A stretch of 39,523 nucleotides of DNA from a virus: the IMG/VR virus record IMGVR_UViG_3300027791_001659, positions 1 through 39,523 of that record; one strand, written 5' to 3'. Below are positions 7,612-15,616 of the stretch, in pieces (positions within the stretch are counted from its first letter, which is position 1; every line of letters starts with the position of its first letter). The notes under the pieces are model-generated. The model searched no databases and had not been told where the DNA came from. It worked only from the letters and a program-made list of their open reading frames with translations. A program made the position numbers and the translations under genes.

Positions 7612-8772
7612 TTATTTATCATTTGACGCATACACACTATTAAATTGTTGAGTACAACGTACAAATGTTGTGCAACGCATAAGGTGTTTTAACCTTAATG
7701 CACCTGCGTATGTGCAAGTACTACGCAATCCGCCTAGTAAATCTTGCACTGTACGTGCTACTTCTCCCCTGAAAGGAACAAGTATTTCACGTCCTTCTGA
7801 TGAACGATAGTCTTTAAGTCCACCAAAATGCTTTGTGTTTGCTGCATCACTACTCATACCGTAGAACTGCACAAACTGCTTTTCTTCAATTTTTAGTTTA
7901 ATTTCGCCGACATCTGTATCACCAACCATATATCCTGAGGGCAAAACTTCATTGGTTTGATAGCGTTTGGTAATTACTTCACCACCGCCTTCGTCGTGTC
8001 CTGCCAGCATACCGCCAAGCATCACAAAGTCTGCTCCGCCTGCAAATGCTTTGGCTACATCACCAGGACAAGTACAACCTCCATCAGCAATAATATGGCC
8101 TCCGAGACCGTGAGCAGCATCAGCACATTCAATAACTGCTGAGAGTTGAGGATACCCAACACCTGTTTGTATACGTGTTGTGCATACACTACCAGGGCCA
8201 ATGCCCACTTTAACAATATCTGCTCCAGCAAGAATAAGTTCCTCCGTCATTTCGCCTGTAACTACATTACCTGCTATAATTACAATGTCTGGATATTGTG
8301 TTCTAAACTCTGCAACAACATCTCTAAAGCGACTACTATAACCGTTTGCTACATCAATACAAACATACTTCAATCGATCGTTAACTTGTTCGTATACCAT
8401 TCTAAATTTTTTATGATCGTCATCTGTAATACCAATGCTCATAGCAACATATTCTGTCCTTGCAGGATCATGTGATCTGTCATCTTGATCAAAGTAATCT
8501 ACAAGTTCCTTGATACTATATGTTTTAACCAAGCAAGTAAAAATCCCGCCTTCTGCAAGTTTGTCTGCCATTTCAAATGTACCAACACCATCCATGTTAC
8601 TTGCCATAATAGGTATGCCACGATAATGTCTATGCATTGGACGTGGTCCTTTGTAGTTACGGAAAGTGAACCCACGTTCTAGATCTACATCCTTGCGTGA
8701 ACCTAGTGTGCTACGTTTAGGACGTATCAATACATCCTTATAATCTAACTTCATATCTTCTTCGATCCGCAT
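7612..8772 (-). CDS. guaC: GMP reductase (IMPDH/GMPR family)
   Basis: 386 aa. GuaC converts GMP to IMP with NADPH and releases ammonia. The N-terminus [20 protein letters not shown] is nearly canonical. The catalytic loop [20 protein letters not shown] carries the nucleophilic Cys (Cys197). Then [33 protein letters not shown] and [22 protein letters not shown] form the phosphate-binding and flap regions. GGAG lies 7 nt before the ATG. Likely purine salvage feeding phage DNA synthesis together with the ribonucleotide reductase. The C-terminal tail of about 30 residues is somewhat longer than in E. coli GuaC (347 aa). Confidence 0.95.
   Translation of the reverse strand: MRIEEDMKLDYKDVLIRPKRSTLGSRKDVDLERGFTFRNYKGPRPMHRHYRGIPIMASNMDGVGTFEMADKLAEGGIFTCLVKTYSIKELVDYFDQDDRSHDPARTEYVAMSIGITDDDHKKFRMVYEQVNDRLKYVCIDVANGYSSRFRDVVAEFRTQYPDIVIIAGNVVTGEMTEELILAGADIVKVGIGPGSVCTTRIQTGVGYPQLSAVIECADAAHGLGGHIIADGGCTCPGDVAKAFAGGADFVMLGGMLAGHDEGGGEVITKRYQTNEVLPSGYMVGDTDVGEIKLKIEEKQFVQFYGMSSDAANTKHFGGLKDYRSSEGREILVPFRGEVARTVQDLLGGLRSTCTYAGALRLKHLMRCTTFVRCTQQFNSVYASNDK
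7613..7620 (-). promoter_or_regulatory. Candidate late promoter for hsp20
   Basis: Minus strand GATAAATA at the very end of guaC, 87 nt upstream of the hsp20 ATG. Confidence 0.45.
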
Positions 8773-8783
8773 TAATTTACTCC

Positions 8784-9365
8784 TTAATGTTGATTTGCAT
8801 AAGGCTGTATAAACTTGCCTTCAATAGTCGAACTTGATCTCAACGTTCGAAGTACATTTTGTACACCAACTGCTTGATTCCATGCATCTTCTAATGCGTG
8901 GTGAGCTAACACAGGCGGACGGTGTGGATTGATTCCTATGTCAAATAATGTACGTGTATCACGCACTTGCCAAAAATTCCAAGGACACATCTTTTCTAGT
9001 TTTTGAAAAATATGTTCACAAATAACAACATCAAAACTAGCACCGTGACTCCATACACGTTTAGCACCCCAACAAAATTTATAAAGTTGATTCATTGCAT
9101 CTGCAATAGGAATACGGTTGTCTGTACTAAATGCTTCGTCTTGTGCTGCTTTGCTTTGTTGAGCCCACCAATCAATTGTGGACTGCGTTGTAGTTAATCC
9201 TAGTGCATCACAGCTATCAATATCTACTTTTACATAAAATTTATCTGCTGTCTTTTGCCTTACATCGTCACCAAACGGATCGAACTTAACGGCCCCAATT
9301 GTTAGTACCGTTGCCGTTGGAAGTACATCCAGCGTTTCTAAATCGATCATAATGTCTGTTTTCAT
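8784..9365 (-). CDS. DEDD-family 3'-5' exonuclease (DexA-like)
   Basis: 193 aa. The DEDD residues are visible: D8/E10 in MIDLETLD, Asp in [10 protein letters not shown], and HHALEDA near residue 155, giving the DEDDh type. Similar in organisation to T4 DexA (227 aa), which degrades host DNA, and to bacterial exonucleases of this type. An excellent sigma70 promoter lies just upstream (9394-9422), which fits early expression. The start is the ATG at 9365. Substrate preference cannot be told from sequence. Confidence 0.82.
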   Translation of the reverse strand: MKTDIMIDLETLDVLPTATVLTIGAVKFDPFGDDVRQKTADKFYVKVDIDSCDALGLTTTQSTIDWWAQQSKAAQDEAFSTDNRIPIADAMNQLYKFCWGAKRVWSHGASFDVVICEHIFQKLEKMCPWNFWQVRDTRTLFDIGINPHRPPVLAHHALEDAWNQAVGVQNVLRTLRSSSTIEGKFIQPYANQH

Positions 9366-9393
9366 GTGTGTGCCTTTCTAATTTATATAGTTT

Positions 9394-9422
9394 ATTATAA
9401 CAGGGAGTTATAGACATGTCAA
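9394..9422 (-). promoter_or_regulatory. Sigma70 early promoter for the exonuclease gene
   Basis: Minus strand: TTGACA (9422-9417), 17 nt spacer, TATAAT (9399-9394). Both hexamers match consensus exactly. About 28 nt to the ATG at 9365. Confidence 0.85.
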
Positions 9423-9436
9423 CCTTTAAGTTGAAA

Positions 9437-9754
9437 CTATTTGCGTCTTGGTTGCTTTTGTGGTCCTAGATCAAGTTCACGTTCTTTTCTTTTCCAACGT
9501 GCCTTTGCCGCCGCTTTGGCGATCTTACGTTTTTCACTAGGCTTAGTGTAGTACTGACGTTCACGGATTTCATTAAACAATCCGTCACGTTCAATTTTTT
9601 TCTTTAACCTACGGAGAGCCTTATTGACATCTTCACCGTCTCTTACAGCTACCGCCAAGCCCTCTGGATCAGGTGTAAACTGTCTCTTAGGTTTTTGAAA
9701 TCTATCTCTGTTAGTATTAGTATGATGGTGTTTTGTGGTTCTATTATATGCCAT
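9437..9754 (-). CDS. rpsU: Ribosomal protein bS21-like
   Basis: 105 aa. The core AVAVRDGEDVNKALRRLKKK, ERDGLFNEIRERQYYTKPSE and KRKIAKAAAKARWKR is bS21: V-R-x-x-E-x-x-x-x-A-L-R-R-x-K, then E-x-R-x-R-x-x-Y-x-K-P. It has about 30 extra basic residues at the N-terminus and a basic tail. bS21 sits near the anti-SD region of 16S rRNA and affects initiation; phage-coded bS21 is known from other aquatic phages and is thought to bias host ribosomes to phage mRNA. The ATG overlaps the end of the upstream 127-aa gene. Confidence 0.92.
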   Translation of the reverse strand: MAYNRTTKHHHTNTNRDRFQKPKRQFTPDPEGLAVAVRDGEDVNKALRRLKKKIERDGLFNEIRERQYYTKPSEKRKIAKAAAKARWKRKERELDLGPQKQPRRK

Positions 9755-10127
9755 AAGTGTTTATTGCTATCTCCAGTATGTTGTTAATTTGTTCAATATT
9801 CATAATCTCATTTTTGTTTGCTAATTGCAAACCAGTTTGTCCAAAATAGTAGCTGTTCTGCTGTGCCAGTAAATATCCAAACATTGTTTGATCTTGTGAA
9901 TGTGCATTACTTATAATTATACTACTTTTATGTTTTTTGTCAACCACCCATTCACACTCTTGGCCGCTTTTGGCAACATAAATTATAATGTTTGGAAGAG
10001 AGTCGATGTTAGATAATACATCAGATATTAGTTGGGATTGTTCTGGAGCTAGATCGTATGTAAGTATTCTTAATGCGTCTAACTGTATATCATCCGGTGG
10101 CGTAATGATATTAATTGTGTTATTCAT
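9744..10127 (-). CDS. Hypothetical phage protein
   Basis: 127 aa, not recognised. Acidic overall, with a predicted alpha/beta character: ITPPDDIQLDALRILTYDLA, PNIIIYVAKSGQECEWVVDK, SSIIISNAHSQDQTMFGYLL. No signal peptide or membrane segment. Its end overlaps the bS21 start by 11 nt and its start overlaps a small upstream frame, so it belongs to the same transcript as bS21. Function unknown; co-translation with bS21 might mean a ribosome-related role (weak inference). Confidence 0.65.
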   Translation of the reverse strand: MNNTINIITPPDDIQLDALRILTYDLAPEQSQLISDVLSNIDSLPNIIIYVAKSGQECEWVVDKKHKSSIIISNAHSQDQTMFGYLLAQQNSYYFGQTGLQLANKNEIMNIEQINNILEIAINTYGI

Positions 10128-10248
10128 TTGCTACTGCTTTTACTCGTTGCCAAATTGAAGTTTCGGATTGCTCTGCATTCTGTATATATCCTAAACTTCT
10201 TTCTCTATTGTTTTCTTGACTTGAGTTGAACCTTCCTTTTCGATCCAA
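10120..10248 (-). CDS. Small hypothetical protein bridging two genes
   Basis: 42 aa if translated from the TTG at 10248; its C-terminal 20 codons fill an otherwise empty 63-nt gap. The end reads IQNAEQSETSIWQRVKAVAN and E, and the stop overlaps the ATG of the next gene (ATGAATAA). The 5' part lies within the end of the membrane-protein gene in another frame. The coupling and protein-like composition support it; a weak SD and non-ATG start argue for caution. Confidence 0.45.
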   Translation of the reverse strand: MDRKGRFNSSQENNRERSLGYIQNAEQSETSIWQRVKAVANE

Positions 10249-11945
10249 CTTAAAGACTTCTTTTTTTTTAATTCTTCTTGTAACTCAGGAATAATTTGGT
10301 AATCTGGTTCAGCTTCTAAATACTTTTTCCACGGTAGTTCTTTTATTCTACCAAGGGTATGATTAATTCTGCTTGTCTTTAATTTGTTCTTTTGTGGATC
10401 TTCGGCTTTCCACTTTTTCATAGCTTCAGCTTCTTGGCTGTCTACACCTTCAAATACACTATCGTCATCTTCATCATCATCTACTTCTTCTGCAACTGCT
10501 GCCTCTGCGGCATCAACCATTTTATTCCATTTCTCAAGATCATCTTCTTCAATCATCTCTTTAGATAAAGTTGCAAAGTCAGGTGGAACATTATCAGCAA
10601 TTAATTGAGCTCTTGCTTGTTCTTGACGTTTAGTTGTCCACGCTTCATTTTCTTCTAGTGCTTCAGTATGCTTACGTTCTATGTTTTCTTGATGTGCTTC
10701 TTCCCATTCTTCGTCCGTAAAAGGTGGAGTGGGCAAGATTGGATCTGGGTCTGGATCTGACTTTGGGGGCAACGTGCCACCTTTTTGGTCACGTCTCCAT
10801 TCAAACGTATATTGACTTGCAATTAGTAATAGTACAGCAAGTGGATCAAACACAAAGATAATAATAATTATTACCCACTTCACTGCTTCTTCTAACATGG
10901 AGTTGTCAGCATTTTCACCGTAAACAAATTCAGCAATATATTTAATAGGTCCTACTTCTGCTTCTAGTTTACGATACTCGCCTTCTAGTGCAAACTTCTC
11001 GTCTATAAGATCATCAATTTCTGCGTTAGCTGTTTTAATACGAACGTTTTGTTCATCTACTTGTGAATCAATATCGTCTGCTTTATCAGTGTTACCAAGC
11101 TGACTGCGTAATCTCTCAATAAGTTTGTTTGACTGTGCAATCTGTTTGTCAGCGTTATCACGCAACCGTGCTATTTCTGTACGTGCGGCTTGTACTGTTG
11201 CTGAGTTAGCAGATTCTTGTATCTTAACTAACCATTCTGCACGTTCTGCTTGTTTAGCTTTTTTCCAATCACCAATCTTCTCAGCAGTCTTTTTACCAAA
11301 CACACCATCAGCACTTGCACCAATCATTTGTTGTGCTTTTTTAATTTCGTTGTTGTCTACATAGCCTTGCAGGATTTGTAATTCCTTGTCAATCTTGTCT
11401 AGCTCTGTTTGAAATAATGCTGTTACGTTAGCAATAATTGTGTTTTGTTCTGCAATAGCAGGTTTAATTCTATCGTATGCTGATTCAATACGTTCTTGTT
11501 CTTTATCAATTTGTGACTGTACATTAGCATCATTACCTGTACCGCTAGTTTGTAACGATGCAATCTTTTGTTCTGCACGTTCAACTACGTCTTGCTGACG
11601 TGTAATTTCGCTTTCTAGACGTTCTACTTGTGCAACACTTTCTTGCCCTGCACTAGTTTGTTCGATGTGTGCTTTAGATAAAAATCCAAAGATTCCCATA
11701 GAAGTAATAAACATAAGGACCAATACTGCAATAGACAAGTATCCTTTTAACCACCAGCGAGCCTGCTGCCAATACTTGTGCAACCAAACTGCTGTTACTA
11801 GTTTACCTACTTCTAATGCGGTGCCCATGATTATAATAGGTACTGCCGCTGCCGCAAAGATGGCAACTAAACCTGCTACAGAGTAGTAGATTGCAATAGC
11901 ACTGATAGTCAGAGCTGTTAAAAGTGTTAAAATTCCTAATATCAT
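10191..11945 (-). CDS. Large coiled-coil membrane protein with peptidoglycan-binding-like motif
   Basis: 584 aa. N-terminal hydrophobic segments at about residues 1-35, 35-50 and 70-90 (ILGILTLLTALTISAIAIYY; YLSIAVLVLMFITSMGIFGF). A long coiled coil follows at about 95-340. Embedded near residue 200 is KKAQQMIGASADGVFGKKTA, then EKIGDWKK, which matches the peptidoglycan-binding type 1 pattern (Q-x-x-x-x-x-x-D-G-x-F-G-x-x-T). Another transmembrane helix is at about 360-380 (VKWVIIIIIFVFDPLAVLLL), followed by an acidic cytoplasmic tail with ADVEEVDDDEDDD-like composition. I do not recognise a named family. It could tie the inner membrane to the cell wall during lysis or assembly (inference). 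Confidence 0.7.
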   Translation of the reverse strand: MILGILTLLTALTISAIAIYYSVAGLVAIFAAAAVPIIIMGTALEVGKLVTAVWLHKYWQQARWWLKGYLSIAVLVLMFITSMGIFGFLSKAHIEQTSAGQESVAQVERLESEITRQQDVVERAEQKIASLQTSGTGNDANVQSQIDKEQERIESAYDRIKPAIAEQNTIIANVTALFQTELDKIDKELQILQGYVDNNEIKKAQQMIGASADGVFGKKTAEKIGDWKKAKQAERAEWLVKIQESANSATVQAARTEIARLRDNADKQIAQSNKLIERLRSQLGNTDKADDIDSQVDEQNVRIKTANAEIDDLIDEKFALEGEYRKLEAEVGPIKYIAEFVYGENADNSMLEEAVKWVIIIIIFVFDPLAVLLLIASQYTFEWRRDQKGGTLPPKSDPDPDPILPTPPFTDEEWEEAHQENIERKHTEALEENEAWTTKRQEQARAQLIADNVPPDFATLSKEMIEEDDLEKWNKMVDAAEAAVAEEVDDDEDDDSVFEGVDSQEAEAMKKWKAEDPQKNKLKTSRINHTLGRIKELPWKKYLEAEPDYQIIPELQEELKKKKSLSWIEKEGSTQVKKTIEKEV

Positions 11946-11950
11946 ATATA

Positions 11951-12388
11951 CTATTTACCAGAATACCATGACCAATCTGCGCTACTATTATTATAGCAAC
12001 CAGTAACTGTCATAGTTTGTTGTTTATTGTATGCAATAGCAGTTAAATGCAACCTTCTGCAATACCCAGACCCTGTAGGCCAAGTCATAACTGGAGTTGA
12101 GATACCACTTGCATCAAATACATTCCAACGAACACTGTCGCCAGTTTCTGCATAAAGTAATGCATGTGTTACGCTACTCATGTATGCTTCTCGTTGTGTT
12201 GGATCTAATTTTTTAAACCAACCAAAGGACCATTCCAACATCCTTGTGGTTCCTTGATTAGATGAATAATCAAAAAACTTTGGATTAGTAAAATCTGCTG
12301 AAACTGCCGGACTGCTAATTAAGAGCAGTATTGACAATTTCCCAACTGCCATCAGGCTTTTGACAGCTAACACCTTTTCTTTGAACAT
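11951..12388 (-). CDS. Secreted surface-antigen-like protein (17 kDa antigen C-terminal type)
   Basis: 145 aa with signal peptide (LSILLLISSPAVSA). The C-terminal half has the pattern HALLYAETGDSVRWNVFDAS, TWPTGSGYCRRLHLTAIAYN, QTMTVTGCYNNSSADWSW, reminiscent of the domain that follows glycine-zipper regions in Rickettsia 17 kDa antigen-like proteins (G-x-x-V-x-W...C-R...C-x-x-x-x-x-x-W). No glycine zipper is present. TAGGAGG lies just before the ATG at 12388, supporting this start although it overlaps the upstream lipoprotein gene by 74 nt. Likely envelope protein. Confidence 0.55.
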   Translation of the reverse strand: MFKEKVLAVKSLMAVGKLSILLLISSPAVSADFTNPKFFDYSSNQGTTRMLEWSFGWFKKLDPTQREAYMSSVTHALLYAETGDSVRWNVFDASGISTPVMTWPTGSGYCRRLHLTAIAYNKQQTMTVTGCYNNSSADWSWYSGK

Positions 12389-12641
12389 TATATCCTCCTA
12401 CGAGCATCCAGTAATTAAATTCACCACAGTTTGGAGCCATACCAGATTTAACCTGGAACAACCTTTTTATGTCATCGTCTGTACATTCTACGTGAGTTCG
12501 ACTGTCAACAGTCTCTCCGTTCTGTATCATGATGTCCTGTGATGTATGACAATATTGCGGCTTCTCAGCAATAACATGTGGCTTAGATGCACACCCTGTC
12601 ATTGCAGCCAGCCCAGCTAACAGCAAAGCTAGTCTAAGCAT
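12315..12641 (-). CDS. Small lipoprotein
   Basis: 108 aa from ATG 12641, which follows the stop of the upstream gene by one base and has AAAGG 9 nt upstream. The signal MLRLALLLAGLAAMTGC has a good lipobox (M-T-G-C). The rest is not recognised; it has four further Cys residues and ends with NCGEFNYWMLVGGYNVQRKG and CQKPDGSWEIV, resembling the C-R-x...G-x-W ending of the next gene product. It probably belongs to the same envelope module. Confidence 0.7.
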   Translation of the reverse strand: MLRLALLLAGLAAMTGCASKPHVIAEKPQYCHTSQDIMIQNGETVDSRTHVECTDDDIKRLFQVKSGMAPNCGEFNYWMLVGGYNVQRKGVSCQKPDGSWEIVNTALN

Positions 12642-12642
12642 T

Positions 12643-13134
12643 TTATTGTACCTTTGCTTCAGCAATAAGTCGATCAAATGTTTCTAGTGGCATCTTAATT
12701 CGAACATACGTATGCACACGACTAGTTGCTGCTAGTTCGTATGAGTATTTCTTAACTTCAAGATGTTCACGGATAGTTGTATCCTTAACCATATGTTCGA
12801 CATATGTTCTGTCTTTACGTGTGTCGTTTTGGATATCAACTGTAGTTGAACTGTTTACAGTTCCGTTAATACGTTCTGCAAAACCTTTTACAGCAAATGC
12901 ATACGCTTGTGCTTCTGATGCTTGTTCAAATTTGCTTTCGCCCATTCCACATGCATAAGCATACTTGTCTTTCCAGAACAAGAAACCTTCTGAACCAATT
13001 TGTTCACAATCCATATACCAACTTGGATTAGCTTTAGTTTCTCGAATATCAATTGTCTTCATTGAACTACATGCACCTAATCCTAGAATCAGTGTACCTA
13101 CAGTTAATGCCTTTAATGTTGCCTTCGTTTTCAT
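12643..13134 (-). CDS. LPP20-like lipoprotein
   Basis: 163 aa. Signal peptide with lipobox LGAC (MKTKATLKALTVGTLILGLG). The mature part has NPSWYMDC, YACGMGESKFEQASEAQAYA, AFAVKGFAERINGTVNSSTT and a C-terminal EVKKYSYELAATSRVHTYVR strand, which resembles LPP20/FlgT-like lipoproteins (W-Y, G-x-G-x-S, A-x-x-x-A repeats, then a T-x-V-x-I-x strand). Such proteins often sit near CsgG-like genes. A sigma70 promoter lies at 13168-13196. Outer-membrane location is likely; function unknown. Confidence 0.6.
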   Translation of the reverse strand: MKTKATLKALTVGTLILGLGACSSMKTIDIRETKANPSWYMDCEQIGSEGFLFWKDKYAYACGMGESKFEQASEAQAYAFAVKGFAERINGTVNSSTTVDIQNDTRKDRTYVEHMVKDTTIREHLEVKKYSYELAATSRVHTYVRIKMPLETFDRLIAEAKVQ

Positions 13135-13167
13135 AACATGCCTCTCTGTGTGTGTTAATGTTCTTTT

Positions 13168-13196
13168 AGTATAGTATAGTTTGCGCTAGTTGTCAA
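13168..13196 (-). promoter_or_regulatory. Sigma70 promoter for the lipoprotein operon
   Basis: Minus strand TTGACA (13196-13191), 17 nt spacer, TATACT (13173-13168); 33 nt to the ATG at 13134. It overlaps the 3' end of the upstream gene. Confidence 0.8.
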
Positions 13197-13480
13197 GTCT
13201 TTTTAGGTTGTTTTGGATACTTTTCTTTCCAAAACTGTAGTATTGCACCATCTCGGGTGTACCATATAAAACGATTAGGAACTATCCTTAGATGCCAAGG
13301 GTAAGGACGACTCTTCATGTCCGTCCAACTTTCTGTTCTTTGTTGGCACCAAGGCCATATGCTAGATCCAATCCTTGTAAGACCAACACAGGCGGGGTAC
13401 TTTGAATTTTTATGTAATTCATCTAAGATGCTGCTTTGGGTCAATAATTTATCTTTGCACGTAAAATATGTGAAGTCCAA
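13193..13480 (-). CDS. Hypothetical protein
   Basis: 95 aa, not recognised. Rich in aromatic and basic residues (SSIWPWCQQRTESWTDMKSR, YPWHLRIVPNRFIWYTRDGA, LQFWKEKYPKQPKKT). It overlaps the SleB-type hydrolase gene by 32 nt in another frame, and its true start may be later (for example the TTG at residue 13). Soluble and small. Its place directly after a cell-wall hydrolase suggests an accessory lysis or packaging role, which is a guess. Confidence 0.5.
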   Translation of the reverse strand: MDFTYFTCKDKLLTQSSILDELHKNSKYPACVGLTRIGSSIWPWCQQRTESWTDMKSRPYPWHLRIVPNRFIWYTRDGAILQFWKEKYPKQPKKT

Positions 13481-14042
13481 TTCTTCCTACTAACAACATG
13501 TTATCGTTCCATTTAGGATCAACATAGGTTGCATGATAGTGTGTAGCGCCTTCTGAAATGCCACGAAGGTAGTTGTATTCTAACATTCGATAAGCTATAG
13601 TTTGTGCCTTGTTCCAAGAATCGCCTGATGCAGGCTTGTCGGCTTTGCCATCGCAGAACCAACTGAACTGACACCTGTTCCGAATTGGAATATACTTCCT
13701 TTCAGAATCATCTAAGTCTGGAAATTGTTTTGTTTTCCAGCTCTCTTTCATTTTTGCTTGTTTGATAACATCGCAAACGGTATTTGGATAAACTGTACTT
13801 TCTACCCTGTTTAGTACTACGTCTGATACTGCTGCCATTCCGGCAATGTTATCACTTCTTGATTCATAATATATATTAAGAGCAAGACAGTACGCTTCTG
13901 GGTGTTGCTCTTTTGAAAACAGCTCTTGCTCAAATTCTATGGCATGAGTGCCATTCATCTGTGTCTCTGCAACTAATACAGTTGTCTTAAGCATAACGGA
14001 TAATGCAATCACGCCGGCGATAGTTTTAGTAAGTTTATTCAT
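13449..14042 (-). CDS. Cell-wall hydrolase, SleB/CwlJ type
   Basis: 197 aa. An N-terminal hydrophobic segment or signal (TKTIAGVIALSVMLKTTVLV) is followed by a Hydrolase_2 (SleB) domain: YCLALNIYYESRSDNIAGMA, AVSDVVLNRV, YPNTVCDVI, CQFSWFCDGKAD, AQTIAYRML and GATHYHATYVDPKW. The conserved E in Y-Y-E-S-R is the presumed catalytic residue. These lytic transglycosylase-like enzymes cut peptidoglycan; here it is the best candidate for the phage endolysin, exported or membrane-anchored. GGAGAG precedes the ATG. Confidence 0.87.
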   Translation of the reverse strand: MNKLTKTIAGVIALSVMLKTTVLVAETQMNGTHAIEFEQELFSKEQHPEAYCLALNIYYESRSDNIAGMAAVSDVVLNRVESTVYPNTVCDVIKQAKMKESWKTKQFPDLDDSERKYIPIRNRCQFSWFCDGKADKPASGDSWNKAQTIAYRMLEYNYLRGISEGATHYHATYVDPKWNDNMLLVGRIGLHIFYVQR

Positions 14043-14084
14043 TTATTTCTCTCCATGTTTTATTTAGACTATGTTTTGACAATA

Positions 14085-14510
14085 TTATCTACGCATACTG
14101 CTAATTTCTTTAGCTTGGTTGGTTCCACGCATAACAGGAACTGCATTACTCTTATGCATTGTTGCAATGCCAACAATAAGGTTACCGGTATACTTGGGCG
14201 TTTCTTTTTTAAACGCATTGTAGGTGCCAGAATCTAAACTTGGAATATCATTAGTACTTGAATTCGGACGTGAAAACACAGCTGAAGGTTTATATTCTTG
14301 TGGTTTCCTTTGTGTCTTTGGCTTGTACTGTCCGCGAGTGTAAAGAACATAATCGTCAAACGATAGTGTTTCGCTACGGATTGATTTTAGGAATTTATTG
14401 TGCTTACGGTGTGCTACTGTAAGTTTTTCAATTTGTGATTTTGTAAGAGGTTTCTTCTTACGTACTTTTGTATTTAATGTGGAAAGGCCACGTGCAAGAT
14501 GCATAGTCAT
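14085..14510 (-). CDS. Hypothetical protein, basic
   Basis: 141 aa. Very basic N-terminal half (KVRKKKPLTKSQIEKLTVAH) and a C-terminal GNLIVGIATMHKSNAVPVMR, ending EISSMRR. The M-H-K-S-N-x-V-P-V segment is one I associate with conserved hypothetical proteins of marine T4-like phages (memory, not checked). The ATG overlaps the stop of the SWIM gene as TAATG. Function unknown. Confidence 0.65.
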   Translation of the reverse strand: MTMHLARGLSTLNTKVRKKKPLTKSQIEKLTVAHRKHNKFLKSIRSETLSFDDYVLYTRGQYKPKTQRKPQEYKPSAVFSRPNSSTNDIPSLDSGTYNAFKKETPKYTGNLIVGIATMHKSNAVPVMRGTNQAKEISSMRR

Positions 14511-14764
14511 TACGCTGCTCCTTCAATAAAATTATCTGAACAAGCATACTCCCAACGCTCTGCTATTGCTTTGGTGTGCTTACACTTACCATGCATTGTC
14601 ATTCCAATGCAGTTACAAGTGAATCCTTTTGGAGTAAACTCAATAGTGTACTCGTTTGTGCCGCTGCCTTGGACTGCGTACTCTGTTCCTACTGCCCAAT
14701 GCTTAGACATATCAAAGAAGTCTACTTTGAGATATCTTGGTCCGTATTTGCCTTTTTGTGCCAT
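14510..14764 (-). CDS. SWIM-type zinc finger protein
   Basis: 84 aa. The core FTCNCIGMTMHGKCKHTKAI has the SWIM arrangement C-x-C-x(n)-C-x-H, a zinc site found in some DNA-binding proteins. The N-terminal half is beta-rich (YLKVDFFDMSKHWAVGTEYA, YTIEFTPKGF). It is expressed from its own sigma70-like promoter (14799-14827) with the overlapping downstream gene. Probably a small nucleic-acid or protein-binding factor; role unknown. Confidence 0.7.
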   Translation of the reverse strand: MAQKGKYGPRYLKVDFFDMSKHWAVGTEYAVQGSGTNEYTIEFTPKGFTCNCIGMTMHGKCKHTKAIAERWEYACSDNFIEGAA

Positions 14765-14798
14765 AATGTGTGCCTCTATAAGTTATTAACTTAGTATT

Positions 14799-14827
14799 AT
14801 AATAGCACCACTTGAACAAAAAGTCAA
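14799..14827 (-). promoter_or_regulatory. Sigma70 promoter abutting a terminator
   Basis: Minus strand TTGACT (14827-14822), 17 nt, TATTAT (14804-14799) with TG one base before the -10 (extended -10 type). The -35 starts 2 nt after the U-run of the barrel-gene terminator. Confidence 0.65.
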
Positions 14828-14828
14828 G

Positions 14829-14865
14829 AAAAAAGGTGCCAAAATGTCGGAAATTGGCACCTTTT
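14829..14865 (-). terminator. Intrinsic terminator after the barrel gene
   Basis: Minus-strand hairpin with a 12-bp stem AAAAGGUGCCAA / UUGGCACCUUUU and U-run, 19 nt after the stop at 14884. Confidence 0.9.
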
Positions 14866-14883
14866 GGAGTAGTTTAAGCTAAC

Positions 14884-15498
14884 TTAGAAGTTAACGTTAA
14901 ACGATACAACTGCTTCTCTATCAGTTCTATTAAAGTCTGTGTCCATTTGCTGTAACACTGCTACATTTACTGTAGTAGTAGGAGTTACACCATACGAAAG
15001 ACCAACTTGTGCAAATGCATCTGCTTCATCAAAATCCATAAAGTCGCCTTTAGAAGATTTCCAATCATAGCCTACTTCAGCATATGGAGTTACAATACCC
15101 ATATCAAATGCTGCGCCAACAACTGGACTAAATCTTAACTCATCTTTAGTTGTTGAATCACCAGTTGTGTAGTGAAGCTCTGGAGTAGCATAAAACGATA
15201 CTCTAGATGGTTCTAACTCGTCTTGTGTAGTAGTAAAAGTTTTACCAACTGTTAAACGATAATCTTCAACAGCATCGTTGTCGATAAATTCAAGACCTAC
15301 TGTTGCTGTACCAAAGTCGTGAGCTACGCCAAAAACGTTTGCTTCGTGACTAAAATCACTGTTTGCACCAGTACCTACTGAAAAGGTTGTGTTGTCTCTA
15401 GAAAGGTTAATGTTTACCCCTGTCTTGTCAAAATTATCAGCTTGTACTGCGGTTGCCATTAATGCAACTGCTGCTGCTGTTATTATTATTTTATTCAT
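14884..15498 (-). CDS. Outer-membrane beta-barrel protein
   Basis: 204 aa. A signal peptide (MNKIIITAAAVALMATAVQA) precedes alternating strands typical of an 8- to 10-strand barrel: GVNINLSRDNTTFSVGTG, VFGVAHDFGTATVGLEF, DYRLTVGKTFTT, VSFYATPELHYTTGD, ELRFSPVVGAAFDMGIVTPY, AFAQVGLSYGVT, TTVNVAVLQQ. It ends with Phe (VVSFNVNF), the C-terminal BamA-recognition signature. It is followed by its own terminator. A phage-coded porin-like protein could change envelope permeability, block superinfection or act with the curli pore (inference). Confidence 0.8.
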   Translation of the reverse strand: MNKIIITAAAVALMATAVQADNFDKTGVNINLSRDNTTFSVGTGANSDFSHEANVFGVAHDFGTATVGLEFIDNDAVEDYRLTVGKTFTTTQDELEPSRVSFYATPELHYTTGDSTTKDELRFSPVVGAAFDMGIVTPYAEVGYDWKSSKGDFMDFDEADAFAQVGLSYGVTPTTTVNVAVLQQMDTDFNRTDREAVVSFNVNF

Positions 15499-15526
15499 GT
15501 GTTTACTTTTCCTTGTTCCTTAAAAC

Positions 15527-15557
15527 TAAAAAAACAGTGGACATCATTGTCCACTGT
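15527..15557 (-). terminator. Intrinsic terminator after peroxiredoxin
   Basis: Minus-strand RNA: ACAGUGGACA-AUGA-UGUCCACUGU, a 10-bp perfect stem, followed by U7. Confidence 0.93.
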
Positions 15558-15616
15558 ACGGTTATTATCCAACATCGATCTATTTAATCGTATACAACTG
15601 TAGAGTTATATACTAA

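Noticed and set aside
8146-8682. Cys- and Asn-rich plus-strand frames opposite guaC
   Set aside because: Antisense shadows of a gene with clear family motifs; no SD or promoter.
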